From contig QHWT01000047.1 in the NCBI GenBank assembly GCA_003222675.1, positions 1-62,059 of the forward strand: a stretch of 62,059 nucleotides of DNA, given 5' to 3'. Origin of the DNA: Acidobacteriota bacterium. GTDB lineage: Bacteria; Acidobacteriota; Vicinamibacteria; Vicinamibacterales; 2-12-FULL-66-21. The translations under genes were made by a program, and so were the position numbers. Position 1 is the first letter of the stretch. Each line of letters begins with the position of its first letter. Below, in pieces: positions 29,200 through 37,201 of this stretch. Below the pieces are notes generated by a model. It worked only from the letters and a program-made list of their open reading frames with translations. It made no database searches and had not been told where the DNA came from.

Positions 29200-29649
29200 T
29201 CAGCGTTGTTCCGCCACGACCTTGACTTTCACTTGCGCGGTCACGTCGCGATGGATCTTCACGGGCACCATCGTCTCGCCAAGCGTCTTCAATGGATCGT
29301 GGAGTTGAATCTTGCGCTTGTCGATCTCGAAACCCTTCGCGTGCAAGGCGTGCGCGATGTCGGCGGAGGTGACGGATCCATAGAGCGTGGCGTTCTCGCC
29401 GACACGGCGCGCGATCTCGATCTCGAGCTGCCCGAGCCGCTGCGCAATCGCGTCCGCCTGTCCGCGCTCCTCGGCATCGCGCACCTCGGCGAGCTTCTTC
29501 TCGCGCTCGATCTGACGCTTGTTGTTGTCAGTCACCGCAAGCGCAAGTTTCCGCGGCAACAGGAAATTGCGCGCGTACCCCTCGGCGACCTTCACCACGT
29601 CGCCGCGGCGGCCGAGGTTATCGATATGTTCTCTGAGAATGACTTCCAT
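29200..29649 (-). CDS. rplI: 50S ribosomal protein L9
   Basis: Large-subunit protein with two domains joined by a long helix, 149 residues. It starts MEVILREHIDNLGRRGDVVKV and has the family signature EGYARNFLLPRKLALAVT. The connecting helix and a C-terminal domain with NATLYGSVTSADIAHAL and VPVKIHRDVTAQVKVKV follow. Third gene of rpsF-rpsR-rplI-dnaB. Confidence 0.98.
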   Translation of the reverse strand: MEVILREHIDNLGRRGDVVKVAEGYARNFLLPRKLALAVTDNNKRQIEREKKLAEVRDAEERGQADAIAQRLGQLEIEIARRVGENATLYGSVTSADIAHALHAKGFEIDKRKIQLHDPLKTLGETMVPVKIHRDVTAQVKVKVVAEQR

Positions 29650-29654
29650 AAAGC

Positions 29655-29727
29655 CTCTGGTTGTTCGCAGTCTGCAGTAGGCGGTATGCGGGGGGCAGTC
29701 TGCTTACGGCTTGCCGCCTACGGCCGG
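29655..29727. repeat. rpsR-rplI spacer with GCAGTCTGC and GCCTACGGC words
   Basis: GCAGTCTGCAGTAGGCGGTATGC is followed by GGCAGTCTGCTTACGGC and TTGCCGCCTACGGCCGG. Words repeat directly and as complements (GTAGGCGG against CCGCCTAC). It is another unit of the short-word spacer class. Confidence 0.55.
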
Positions 29728-30024
29728 CTAGTCCGTCACATATGGAATGAGCGCGAGCTGACGCGCGCGCGAGATCGCCGTCTGCAGCGCGCGCTGGTGC
29801 TTGGCGCAGGTGCCCGAGATCCGGCGCGGCTGGATCTTGCCCCGCTCCGGAATGAACGGCATCAGCAGCCGTACGTCCTTGTAGTTGATGTAATCGATCT
29901 TGTCCGCGCAGAACTTGCAGACACGGCGCCGGCGGAAGAACCCGCCGCGCGGACGTCCTTCGGCTTTGCCCTTGTCGCCGCTCTTCGCGCCGCGTCCGCC
30001 GCGGCCTCCGCGTTCTTCGCTCAT
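29728..30024 (-). CDS. rpsR: 30S ribosomal protein S18
   Basis: Small-subunit protein, partner of S6. The 98-residue product has a Gly/Arg-rich N-terminal tail of about 25 residues, then [41 protein letters not shown] and [23 protein letters not shown] zinc-type CxxC is retained (CKFC, with a later Cys-x3-His). The ATG overlaps the rpsF stop by four bases. Confidence 0.98.
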   Translation of the reverse strand: MSEERGGRGGRGAKSGDKGKAEGRPRGGFFRRRRVCKFCADKIDYINYKDVRLLMPFIPERGKIQPRRISGTCAKHQRALQTAISRARQLALIPYVTD

Positions 30025-30485
30025 CGCTGGACCTCCGCCCCTTCCATACCCATCCGATCTTCGTCCTGGTCGTCGTGCGGCTCGCCGCGCCGCTCAGACG
30101 GGGACGGCTCCGGCGGCAGCCCTCGCGCGGTGCGCCGGCGCGCCTGCGTCGCCTTGCGCTCGTCGCGCAGCCGCTCCGCGACGCGCAGGTCGTCGTCAAC
30201 CCGCACCGCCAGGTGACGGATGACCGCGTCGGTCACGCGCAACCGGCGATCGATCTCCTTCATCAACTCGCCGGACCCGGTGATGGTCTCGACGACATAC
30301 GTGCCCTCGCGGTGGTGGCCGATCTCGTAGGCCAGCTTGCGCCGGCCCCAGTTCTCGGTCTTGTCGAGGCTACCGGTGAAGCGCTGGACGATCTGCTCGA
30401 CCTGGGTGTGCAGGTCCGCAACCTCCTGCTCGCTCGTCTCCGGCGCGACGATGTAGACGAGCTCGTACTGTCTGCTCTGACTCAT
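30021..30485 (-). CDS. rpsF: 30S ribosomal protein S6
   Basis: Small-subunit protein of 154 residues. The ferredoxin-like core begins [21 protein letters not shown] and includes [25 protein letters not shown] and [19 protein letters not shown] charged C-terminal tail of about 45 residues ([20 protein letters not shown]) is longer than in E. coli and low in complexity. First gene of the S6-S18-L9-DnaB set; overlaps rpsR by four bases. Confidence 0.97.
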   Translation of the reverse strand: MSQSRQYELVYIVAPETSEQEVADLHTQVEQIVQRFTGSLDKTENWGRRKLAYEIGHHREGTYVVETITGSGELMKEIDRRLRVTDAVIRHLAVRVDDDLRVAERLRDERKATQARRRTARGLPPEPSPSERRGEPHDDQDEDRMGMEGAEVQR

Positions 30486-30522
30486 GGCTCTCCTTATGGA
30501 CTGAACGGAGACGTCCGGATGG

Positions 30523-30629
30523 GGTGATTTGGTGATTTGGTCATTTGGTGATTTCGCATCGCACGCGCTACCGCGCGTGCTTTCAAAAACACATTCACCA
30601 AATCACCGGATCACGAAATCACCAAATCC
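30523..30629. repeat. Inverted repeat of GTGATTTG words upstream of rpsF
   Basis: The left arm is GTGATTTGGTGATTTGGTC then ATTTGGTGATTTCG. The centre is GCACGCGCTACCGCGCGTGC, a GC hairpin. The right arm is ATTCACCAAATCACCGG then ATCACGAAATCACCAAATCC. It is the cleanest of the three copies. Located in the 174-base pth-rpsF spacer, so it would lie in the rpsF leader or between transcripts. Confidence 0.88.
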
Positions 30630-30659
30630 CATCGTCTCAAGGAGACGTTTGGTTGGCCG

Positions 30660-31256
30660 CTAGGAAGTGCCTTCGCTCTCGGTCGCCCTATCGTCTTTCC
30701 TGTTGAATGCGTTCATCACCGCGAGTATTCCGTCGGTAATGAACATCTCGGCGGCATCGGCTGCGCGCCTCACCGCCTCCTCGATGGTCGGCCGCTCGGC
30801 CGCCTCGATCTTTCCGAGCACGTGATCCGCGAGGTTCCGCCTCGTGTTGCCGCGCCCGACGCCGATCCTCAGCCGCGGGAACGCTTCTGTTCCAAGCGAG
30901 GCGATGATCGACTTCAACCCGTTGTGCCCGCCCGCCGATCCCGATGGACGCGCCCGCAGCCGGCCCATTTCGAGCTGCGCTTCGTCGACGATGACCAGCA
31001 GGTCGGCGACCTCGATCTTATAGAACTGGACCAGTCCGACGATCGCCTGGCCGCTCAGATTCATGAACGTGAGCGGCTTGGCGAGCACCGCCCCACCGCT
31101 CTGCCACTTCACCGACAGCGCGTCGATGCCGCGCGGCGCCGACTCCCATGCCAGATGCTGCCGCTCCGCCAGCAGCTGCACCGCCGCGAAGCCGACGTTG
31201 TGCCGCGTTTCGTGGTATTTCTTGCCGGGATTCCCTAAACCAACAACGAGCTTCAT
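30660..31256 (-). CDS. pth: Peptidyl-tRNA hydrolase
   Basis: Releases stalled peptides from tRNA. The 198-residue protein starts MKLVVGLGNPGKKYHETRHN, with the catalytic His in TRHNVGF. It continues LAKPLTFMNLSGQAIVGLVQFYKI, LLVIVDEAQLEMGRLR, GSAGGHNGLKSIIASLGTEAFPRLRIGVG and YVLGKIE-type helix (DHVLGKIEAAER). The aspartate of the usual LVIHDDLDL is kept as D in VIVDEAQL. Order rplY-pth is the common one. Confidence 0.97.
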   Translation of the reverse strand: MKLVVGLGNPGKKYHETRHNVGFAAVQLLAERQHLAWESAPRGIDALSVKWQSGGAVLAKPLTFMNLSGQAIVGLVQFYKIEVADLLVIVDEAQLEMGRLRARPSGSAGGHNGLKSIIASLGTEAFPRLRIGVGRGNTRRNLADHVLGKIEAAERPTIEEAVRRAADAAEMFITDGILAVMNAFNRKDDRATESEGTS

Positions 31257-31269
31257 GCGGCACGCTGAT

Positions 31270-31294
31270 GCCGGGTCTGAAGACCCGGCCTACA
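31270..31294. repeat. Single REP hairpin between rplY and pth
   Basis: GCCGGGTCTGAAGACCCGGC at 31270-31289, followed by CTACA. Same family as the array at 20128-20280. Confidence 0.85.
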
Positions 31295-31319
31295 AATCGC
31301 CTCGCGCGGGCCGCAGGCG

Positions 31320-31991
31320 CTACTTCTCTTCCTCTTCCTTCTTGCCCTTCTTGATGACCTCGGGCTCCGCTGCGGCAGCCGGTGCGGCCGCGGTTGCGGC
31401 GGCGGCTTCAGCCGGCGCAGGCTCCTCCTCGGCCTTCACGGTGACGACGTGCACGATCATCATGTCGGGCTCGCTGATCGCCTTCCACTTCGCGTCCGCC
31501 TGCAGGTCGCGCACGCGGATGCCCTGGTGCATCATCAGCTCGCTGACATCGACATCGATGTGCTCCGGAATGTCGCCCGGCAGACACTCGACCTCGAGCT
31601 CGCGGTTGACAAAGTCGACGATGCCCCCCTGCTGCTTGACGCCCTTGGGCTCGCCCTTGAGGAGGATCGGCACCGTGACCGTGATCGCCTTGTCCATGGC
31701 GACGGCGTAGAAGTCGGCGTGCAGCAGCTTGTGATCGATCGGATCGAGCTGGTACTCCTTCACGAGCACCTTGCCCCCCGCGAGTTCGACCCCCTGCAGG
31801 CCGATCAGCGTGTTGACGCCCGACTCGGAGTGCAGGATGCGCAGCAGGAGTTTCGGGTCCACCGCGATCTCCACCGCCGTGTTCTTCCCTGCTCCGTAGA
31901 CGACGGCAGGGATTCGTCCCGACGCGCGCAGCCGGCGCGCCTCGTTCTTGCCGCGTCCTTCGCGCTTCTCTACCTGTAATGTCGCGTCCAT
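31320..31991 (-). CDS. rplY: 50S ribosomal protein L25 (CTC/TL5 form)
   Basis: 5S rRNA-binding protein of 223 residues, the long two-domain form. The N-terminal domain has REGRGKNEARRLRASGRIPAVVYG and VLVKEYQLDPIDHKLLHADFY. The C-terminal TL5-like domain has VPILLKGEPKGVKQQGGIVDFVNREL, VECLPGDIPEHIDVDVSELMMHQGIRV. An Ala/Glu/Lys-rich tail (residues about 190-223) ends KKGKKEEEEK. Position prs-rplY-pth is widely conserved. Confidence 0.97.
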   Translation of the reverse strand: MDATLQVEKREGRGKNEARRLRASGRIPAVVYGAGKNTAVEIAVDPKLLLRILHSESGVNTLIGLQGVELAGGKVLVKEYQLDPIDHKLLHADFYAVAMDKAITVTVPILLKGEPKGVKQQGGIVDFVNRELEVECLPGDIPEHIDVDVSELMMHQGIRVRDLQADAKWKAISEPDMMIVHVVTVKAEEEPAPAEAAAATAAAPAAAAEPEVIKKGKKEEEEK

Positions 31992-31992
31992 A

Positions 31993-32023
31993 TCAGCTCC
32001 CAGCTCCCAGCTTCCAGCTGGAG
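31993..32023. repeat. Short CAGCTCC-word repeat between prs and rplY
   Basis: TCAGCTCCCAGCTCCCAGC followed by TTCCAGCTGGAGG. Three to four 7-nt CAGCTNC words, the same word set as in the rplJ-rplL spacer. Confidence 0.75.
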
Positions 32024-32025
32024 GC

Positions 32026-32973
32026 TCACACGAATAGCGAAGAAACCGATGTTTCCTCGTGAATACTCCGAATCGCCTGCCCGAGAAGCCGCGCCACCGA
32101 GAGCTGCTTGATCTTCTTGCAGCACTTCGCCTTCTCGCTGCTCAGCGGGATCGTATTGGTGATGATCACCTGGTCGAGCGGCGCCGCCTCGAGCCGCTCG
32201 ATCGCCGGGCCCGACAACACGCCGTGCACCGCGCACGCGAACACGCGCGCCGCACCGTTCGCTTTGAGCGCGTTGGCCGCCTTCACGATCGTTCCCGCGG
32301 TGTCGATGATGTCGTCCTGCAGGATGCACGTCCTGCCGCCGACATCGCCGATCACGTTCATGACCTCCGCCGTGCCGTCTTCCGTGCGCCGCTTGTCGAT
32401 GATCGCCAGTTCGGCGTCGAGGCGCTTCGCATAGGCGCGCGCGCGCTCGGCGCCGCCGGCATCCGGCGAGACGATCGTCAGGTCCTCCGCATCGAGGCGC
32501 GACAGGTAATCGATGATCACCGGCGCCGCGAACAGGTGATCCACCGGGATGTCGAAGAAGCCCTGGATCTGTGCCTTGTGCAAATCCATCGTCAACACCC
32601 GGTTGGCGCCCGCCGCGCTGAGCACGTTCGCCATCAGCTTGGCCGAGATCGGGACGCGCGGCTTGTCCTTCCGGTCCTGCCTGGCGTACCCGTAGTACGG
32701 AATCACGGCCGTGATGCGCGAGGCCGACGAGCGCTTGAACGCGTCGATCATCACGCACAGCTCGACGATGTGGCGGTCGACGTCGGCGCAGGTCGGCTGC
32801 ACGATGAAGACGTCGGTGCCGCGGATGTTCTCGTCGATCTGGAACGAGACTTCGGTGTCGGGAAACCGCTGCAGGCGTGCATGTCCGAGCGGCACCTGCA
32901 GGAATTCCGCGATCTCTTCGGTCAATGCGCGGTGCGCGCTGCCGGAAAAGATTTTGAGCTGCCCGCCGTTCAT
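32026..32973 (-). CDS. prs: Ribose-phosphate pyrophosphokinase
   Basis: Makes PRPP from ribose-5-phosphate and ATP. The ATG at 32973 gives 315 residues starting MNGGQLKIFSGSAHRALTEE. ATP/Mg motifs include VIPYYGYARQDRK, AGANRVLTMDLHKAQIQGFFD, DLTIVSPDAGGAERARAYAK, and the PRPP loop DDIIDTAGTIVKAA. The open frame extends upstream to 33078 but the extra residues do not match the family. Order ispE-(tRNA-Gln)-prs-rplY-pth parallels lolB-ispE-prs in Proteobacteria. Confidence 0.97.
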   Translation of the reverse strand: MNGGQLKIFSGSAHRALTEEIAEFLQVPLGHARLQRFPDTEVSFQIDENIRGTDVFIVQPTCADVDRHIVELCVMIDAFKRSSASRITAVIPYYGYARQDRKDKPRVPISAKLMANVLSAAGANRVLTMDLHKAQIQGFFDIPVDHLFAAPVIIDYLSRLDAEDLTIVSPDAGGAERARAYAKRLDAELAIIDKRRTEDGTAEVMNVIGDVGGRTCILQDDIIDTAGTIVKAANALKANGAARVFACAVHGVLSGPAIERLEAAPLDQVIITNTIPLSSEKAKCCKKIKQLSVARLLGQAIRSIHEETSVSSLFV

Positions 32974-33089
32974 GCGCCCTGTTGCTCCGATTAGCGGATG
33001 ACTGCGCTGATGCGTCGGTGAGACGGTCTGTTGTGACATCAGTCGGTCAATCCACCAGCCGCGGGGTCGTCCGTCCACTCACGCCGAAC

Positions 33090-33164
33090 TGGTTGGGGCG
33101 GGAGGATTCGAACCTCCGAATACGGGATCCAAAGTCCCGCGCCTTACCGCTTGGCCACGCCCCA
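33090..33164 (-). tRNA. tRNA-Gln (TTG)
   Basis: A 75-base gene. Acceptor TGGGGCG/CGCCCCA, D arm GCCAAGCGGTAAGGC, anticodon TTG in loop CTTTGGA, T arm GGTTCGAATCC, discriminator A and encoded CCA. The T1-A72 type first pair is typical of bacterial tRNA-Gln. Located between ispE and prs. Confidence 0.95.
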
Positions 33165-33274
33165 TCATCCTGCCACGGGGCTACCGCCGGCCCAATCGCT
33201 TCGCCTGAACAGGGAAAGGACACACGAAGGCATGACCCGCGGGCACATCCGCAAAGGATTCAGTGTAGCAGGAC

Positions 33275-34154
33275 TCAGCATCGCCGGGCAACCTGGCGAG
33301 CAGCCACGGGCCGGGCTCGCCGCTCGTGCTCGGCACGCGTGAGCGTGCGGGTGAGCAGAGCCCGCGCGCCCCCCTTTGAGAGCGGCCGGATCGCGCGTTC
33401 CGCCGCCGCACGGCCGCGGAAGAGGCCGAAGACGGCCGACCCGCTGCCGGACATCGCGGCCGCGATCGCGCCGAGTTCCTTCAGCTGAACCTTAAGGGCG
33501 AAGATCTCCGGATGGCGCCGGACGACAGGCGGCTCGAGATCGTTGATCATCTGCGCCGCGCGGCTCGGCCACGGGACGGGGAGCAACTGCAGCTCGCGCA
33601 CCTCGCGCACTCCCGCGCCGCGGTCTTCGTCGTACCACGCGTACGCTTCGGCCGTGGAAACGCCAAAGGGAGGACGAACGATCACGAGGAACCAAACCGA
33701 GCGCGGTGCCGCCGGAGAGGAAGAACGGAACATCGGCGCCGATCGTCGTGCTGAGTTCGCGCAGCAGGGTCATCGGCGCACCGCCCCAGAGCCGCGCGAG
33801 CGCGACGAGCGCCGCCGCGGCATCGGCGCTTCCGCCGCCAAGTCCCGCTTCGAGGGGAATCTTCTTGTCGATCGCGACCGTCGTATCGCGCACGTCGCCG
33901 GCGCGTCCGAGCGCGGTCCACAGGGCGGCGGCGCTCGTCCAGATCAAGTTGCTCGCATCGAGCGGGACGTTTGGCGTGCGGCACCTGATTGTGAAGGGGC
34001 CAGGAGTCTCCGCGCACACGAGCGTGTCGTGCAGCTCGATCGTCTGGAATACCGTCCGGAGCTCGTGATAACCGTCCGACCGGACACCGAGGACCCGGAG
34101 ATCGAGATTGACCTTGGCGTGTGCGCGGACGGTGAGTTTGGGAGTGCGCTTCAT
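33275..34154 (-). pseudogene. ispE: 4-diphosphocytidyl-2-C-methyl-D-erythritol kinase, disrupted by a deletion/frameshift
   Basis: GHMP kinase of the MEP pathway. The upstream piece (ATG at 34154) carries RAHAKVNLDLRVLGVRSDGYHEL, the ATP loop PLEAGLGGGSADAAAALVAL, and IGADVPFFLSGGTALG. At about 33696-33700 the reading passes to another frame, which continues VWFLVIVRPPFGVSTAEAYAWY, then NDLEPPVV and the GHMP C-terminal motif AAMSGSGSAVFGLF. Between GTALG and WFLV, homologues have roughly a dozen more residues (a GRGE-type segment), so bases are missing and not only the frame is shifted. Reading the upstream frame on gives an aberrant end at 33492. Either a real lesion or an assembly error; the enzyme is normally essential. 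Confidence 0.85.
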
Positions 34155-34176
34155 TTATGGCACATGCGCGGTCGAG

Positions 34177-34509
34177 AACGGAGGTTCACGAAGGGAACGG
34201 ATCCTAAAGCGAAGCAACGAAGGCAACGGAGGGAACGAAGGAAAGAGTCCGACGCGAGACTCGAGGCAGGTATGCGCCGCGCCGCGCTTCGCGCGGCAGG
34301 AGGTCTCGCGAGATCTCGGATACGAACAAGGGCTGCGCATGTGTTTGCTCGTATCCGAGATCTCGCGTGACCTCCGGTGGGCCGGCCGCAGATTCCAGCG
34401 GGCCGGCCGCGGCGCATTTTCAGCTGGAAACGCGCGAAGGCGTTTCTTCGTTCGTCTTCGTTTCCTCCGTTGCTTCGTTTGAAGATCCGTTTCCTTCGTA
34501 TTTCTTCGG
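34177..34509. repeat. Nested inverted-repeat element between the LolB-like gene and ispE
   Basis: The outer arms use AACGAAGG-type words (left: AACGAAGGCAACGGAGGG, GAACGAAGGAAAG; right: CTTCGTTCGTCTTCG, TTTCCTCCGTTGCTTCG). Inside is a perfect 19-bp inverted pair: 34307-34325 (CGCGAGATCTCGGATACGA) against 34349-34367, with a 23-base loop. GGGCCGGCCGC occurs twice further right. No gene is supported in this 366-base spacer. Confidence 0.85.
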
Positions 34510-34520
34510 CTCACGCCGGC

Positions 34521-35324
34521 TTAGCTCCCACCAAGCGGCCCCGCTCTTCTCAACTCTTCCAGCGTGAGCGGGATTGCGCGCGGCGGGATCTCCGCCTCGA
34601 AGACCTTCGCATCGAGCGGCGTATTGATCTCCACCTGCGACAGCCGCAGCGTCAGGTCGGCGGACACACGGCCGCCTGCCTGTGCGCGCAGGCGAATCGT
34701 GGACGGCCGGCCGGTCGCGTAGTCGGCGTAAGCGACGGTGAGTGGCCCGCGCATTGCCCCCGCCATCTGCCACGCGCCATCTCCACGACGCAGAAACGCC
34801 GTGCCATCCGCGATGGCGATGGACACAAGGTCGCTGACGAATTGCTGGCCGCTCGCGGGCTCACCTGGTGACAGCCCGCATCCGGTGACGGCGCGGCGCA
34901 GCGCATCCGGCCCGAGGGGCACGCCGGCGAGCGCGTCGACAATCTGATCCGGGGGCGCATCGGCGAGCACGCGCTCGTCGCGCTGGAGCACGAGCGTGCC
35001 GTGACTTCCGTCAGCGGTGAGCACGAAGACCGGACGCCCGAACGGCGCGACGCCTTCGAGACGTGCCTTCGCGGGCGCAGCGAAGCCGGCGTCGATCCGG
35101 CCGCGCAGCTTGGTGGCCGCGGCCTTGCCCGACAGCGACATCGACGCCGTGAACGTCTTGATGCCGGCGCACGACGCGGTCGCCTGCTGGTAGGCGGATG
35201 CGAAGTCGGGAAACGGCATTCCGCCGGCGGTGGGAAACGCCGGCGGGCGTGGCGTGGCGCAGGCGGCCGCGAAACACAACACGACGAGGCACGTGCCTGC
35301 CCTCCGACTCGTGCCTGCCTGCAT
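34521..35324 (-). CDS. LolB-like outer-membrane lipoprotein
   Basis: A 267-residue predicted lipoprotein. The signal peptide ends in LCFAAAC, so the lipid-bearing Cys is C22. The body has FTASMSLSGKAAATKLRGRIDAGF and ARLEGVAPFGRPVFVLTADG, followed by APPDQIVDALAGVPLGPDAL and a C-terminal DARLSQVEINTPLDAKVFEAEIPP-type strand. This fold order (LolA/LolB, DUF4292-like) carries hydrophobic ligands such as lipoproteins. The gene sits just upstream of ispE, as lolB does in E. coli, which supports the idea. The sequence similarity is weak, so the name is tentative. Its ATG shares one base with the TPR gene stop (TAATG). Confidence 0.75.
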   Translation of the reverse strand: MQAGTSRRAGTCLVVLCFAAACATPRPPAFPTAGGMPFPDFASAYQQATASCAGIKTFTASMSLSGKAAATKLRGRIDAGFAAPAKARLEGVAPFGRPVFVLTADGSHGTLVLQRDERVLADAPPDQIVDALAGVPLGPDALRRAVTGCGLSPGEPASGQQFVSDLVSIAIADGTAFLRRGDGAWQMAGAMRGPLTVAYADYATGRPSTIRLRAQAGGRVSADLTLRLSQVEINTPLDAKVFEAEIPPRAIPLTLEELRRAGPLGGS

Positions 35325-36901
35325 TACTTCGGCGCTTTGCGCGCAGCGTCGATTTTCTTCTGAATCTTCGCGCGATCGATCGAGTCACCGTCGCCGGCGA
35401 GCGCCGCCTGCCACGCGGCTATCGCATCGTTCCGACGCTGCTGTTTCAGGCGCAGATCGCCGAGATGATCCTGGATGACGGAATTCTTCGGCAGGCCCGC
35501 TGCCGCTTTCGTCAGCGGCGCGTCGGCGAGATCGAGTTTCCCCTGCTGCACGTACGCCCATCCAAGGCTGTCGAGATATGACGGGTTGTCGGGCTCTACC
35601 TTCAGCGCGCGTTGAATGAGCGACACGGCTTCATCCAGCTTCGTGCCGCGTTCCGCGAGCATGTAGCCGAGATAGTTGAGCGTGTTCGCGTCGAGCGGAT
35701 CTTTGGTCAGAAGATCGCGGAACATGCGCTCGGCTTCCGTCTGGCGGCCGGAGCGATCGAGTGCGGCGCCCAGCTGATACCGCACGGTGGCGTTGTCGGG
35801 GGCGCGGTCCGAAGCATCCTTTAACGCGGCGACCGCCTCGTCGTTGCGATTGAGCTGCAGCAGTGCGCTGCCCTGAAGGCCGAGCAGCAGCGCAACCTGG
35901 CTCGCCTTCGATGCGCCCGCGGCCCGCAGCCGCTCGATTTCCGGTTTCAAAAGATCCAGGACGTCCTGATAGCGCTCGCGGGCCTGCAGCACCTGCGCCT
36001 GTATGTAGATTCCGCGCACGTCTTCCGCGCTCGCCTCGCGCAGCTCGCGCGCGGCCGCGTCTGCCGCGTCGAGCTCGCGCGCGTTCAACAGCGAGAAGCC
36101 GCGCCGCGCGATGAGTTCCGCGTTGCGCGGATTCAGTTTCTGCGCCTCGGCCCACGCCTCAGCTGCTTCGTGAAACTTGCGTTGACGGTCGTAGACCTCG
36201 GCGAGTCGCGCCCGCGCCCGAAAGGAGTCGGGCTCGTTCCGCAACACGTCGTTCAACGTCGCGACGGCGTCCTCGCCGTGACCGGCCGCGCTCTCGGCGT
36301 CGGCGAGGAGCAGCCAGCCCTCGGTATAGCTGGGTTGTTCGTCGACGATGCGTCGCAGCAGCGGAATGGCGTCGGTGGGGCGATCGCGATCGATGTAGAG
36401 ACGCGCAAGGGCAAGGTCGATCGACAGATCGCCGCTTCCCTCGCCGCGCGCGATCTCGAGCGCGGCGATCGCCTTGCCCGGATACGACGCGGGATCGTCG
36501 CCGGGACGCAGGACCTTCTTCTGATCCACAACGGCGGCGAGCACCGAGCCGAGAATCCTGTTGGCTTCGCGGTTCTTCGGATCGATCGTCAGCGCCTGCT
36601 CAGCGGCCTCGACCGCCTCGCGCGCGCGATCCTGGCGCGCGTAGAGCGCGGCCAGCTCGGCGCGCACCTCAGCGCTCTTCGGATCGACGGCGATCCCCTG
36701 CTTCAACGCAGCGATCGCCTCGTCGACTTTGCCTTCCCCTTCGTAGAAACGCGCGAGCAGGAAGTAGTAGCTCGCGTCCCGCGTTTCGGTCCATTGATCG
36801 ACGGGCGCCGGCGGCTGAGCGCCGGCCGCGGGACGCTGCGGAGACGCAGCGCTCGAGAGCGTGAGGCAGAGCAGAAGAGGCAGAGGTACCGGCATCTCCA
36901 C
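35324..36901 (-). CDS. Exported TPR-repeat protein
   Basis: A 525-residue protein with an N-terminal signal peptide (LPLLLCLTLSSAASPQRPAAG) and about 11-13 tetratricopeptide repeats, for example YYFLLARFYEGEGKVDEAIA, EANRILGSVL, ALKVEPDNPSYLDSLGWAYVQQGKLD and NAIAAWQAAL-type ends. TPR arrays act as scaffolds; no catalytic domain is seen. The start is GTG at 36901 or, more likely, ATG at 36895. It is coupled (TAATG) to the LolB-like gene, suggesting a joint envelope role. Its promoter overlaps that of the divergent Trm112-like gene. Confidence 0.88.
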   Translation of the reverse strand: MEMPVPLPLLLCLTLSSAASPQRPAAGAQPPAPVDQWTETRDASYYFLLARFYEGEGKVDEAIAALKQGIAVDPKSAEVRAELAALYARQDRAREAVEAAEQALTIDPKNREANRILGSVLAAVVDQKKVLRPGDDPASYPGKAIAALEIARGEGSGDLSIDLALARLYIDRDRPTDAIPLLRRIVDEQPSYTEGWLLLADAESAAGHGEDAVATLNDVLRNEPDSFRARARLAEVYDRQRKFHEAAEAWAEAQKLNPRNAELIARRGFSLLNARELDAADAAARELREASAEDVRGIYIQAQVLQARERYQDVLDLLKPEIERLRAAGASKASQVALLLGLQGSALLQLNRNDEAVAALKDASDRAPDNATVRYQLGAALDRSGRQTEAERMFRDLLTKDPLDANTLNYLGYMLAERGTKLDEAVSLIQRALKVEPDNPSYLDSLGWAYVQQGKLDLADAPLTKAAAGLPKNSVIQDHLGDLRLKQQRRNDAIAAWQAALAGDGDSIDRAKIQKKIDAARKAPK

Positions 36902-36902
36902 T

Positions 36903-36915
36903 GACTATAATAGTC
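36903..36915. promoter_or_regulatory. Palindromic bidirectional -10 box in a 17-base divergent gap
   Basis: GACTATAATAGTC is self-complementary apart from its centre. On the plus strand TATAAT (36906-36911) ends seven bases before the Trm112-like ATG at 36919. On the minus strand TATTAT (36912-36907) ends five bases before the TPR GTG at 36901 and eleven before the ATG at 36895. Both transcripts would be nearly leaderless. No clear -35 boxes were found. Confidence 0.55.
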
Positions 36916-36918
36916 CCG

Positions 36919-37089
36919 ATGGCCGTTGACCCAGAGCTCCTCGAGATTCTCGCGTGCCCGAACTGCAAGACGAAGGTTGAACTCGTGAAAGGGGGCACCG
37001 CGCTGAAGTGTCCACAGTGCCGGCGCGTCTATCCGATCAAGGACGACATCCCGGTGATGCTCATCGACGAAGCCACTATCGAGAACTGA
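36919..37089 (+). CDS. Trm112-like/UPF0434 small zinc protein
   Basis: A 56-residue protein found by manual translation. It starts MAVDPELLEILACPNCKTKV and has a second CPQC pair (ALKCPQCRRVYPIKDDIPVM), ending EATIEN. The CPxC...CPxC arrangement and the YPIxDDIPVML motif are diagnostic of the Trm112/YcaR family, which activates methyltransferases or forms small zinc folds. No methyltransferase is adjacent. It heads the plus-strand surface-glycan genes but is separated from the GT9 gene by a repeat element. The transcript may be leaderless. Confidence 0.9.
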   Translation: MAVDPELLEILACPNCKTKVELVKGGTALKCPQCRRVYPIKDDIPVMLIDEATIEN

Positions 37090-37094
37090 CGCGT

Positions 37095-37185
37095 GTCAAT
37101 GTTCAACGCGCAATATGCAATGGTCAAGGGTTCGACGTGAGCTGGTCCACGCGTTCCTGCATTGACCATTGGACGTTGAACATTC
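37095..37185. repeat. TCAATGT-word inverted repeat before the GT9 gene
   Basis: The left arm has GTCAATGTTCAACGCGCAATA and TGCAATGGTCAAGG. The right arm has GCATTGACCATTGGACG and TTGAACATTC. The same word recurs at 60588-60662 in the nuo cluster. Confidence 0.8.
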
Positions 37186-37201
37186 TTCACGAGCGTAGCG
37201 A

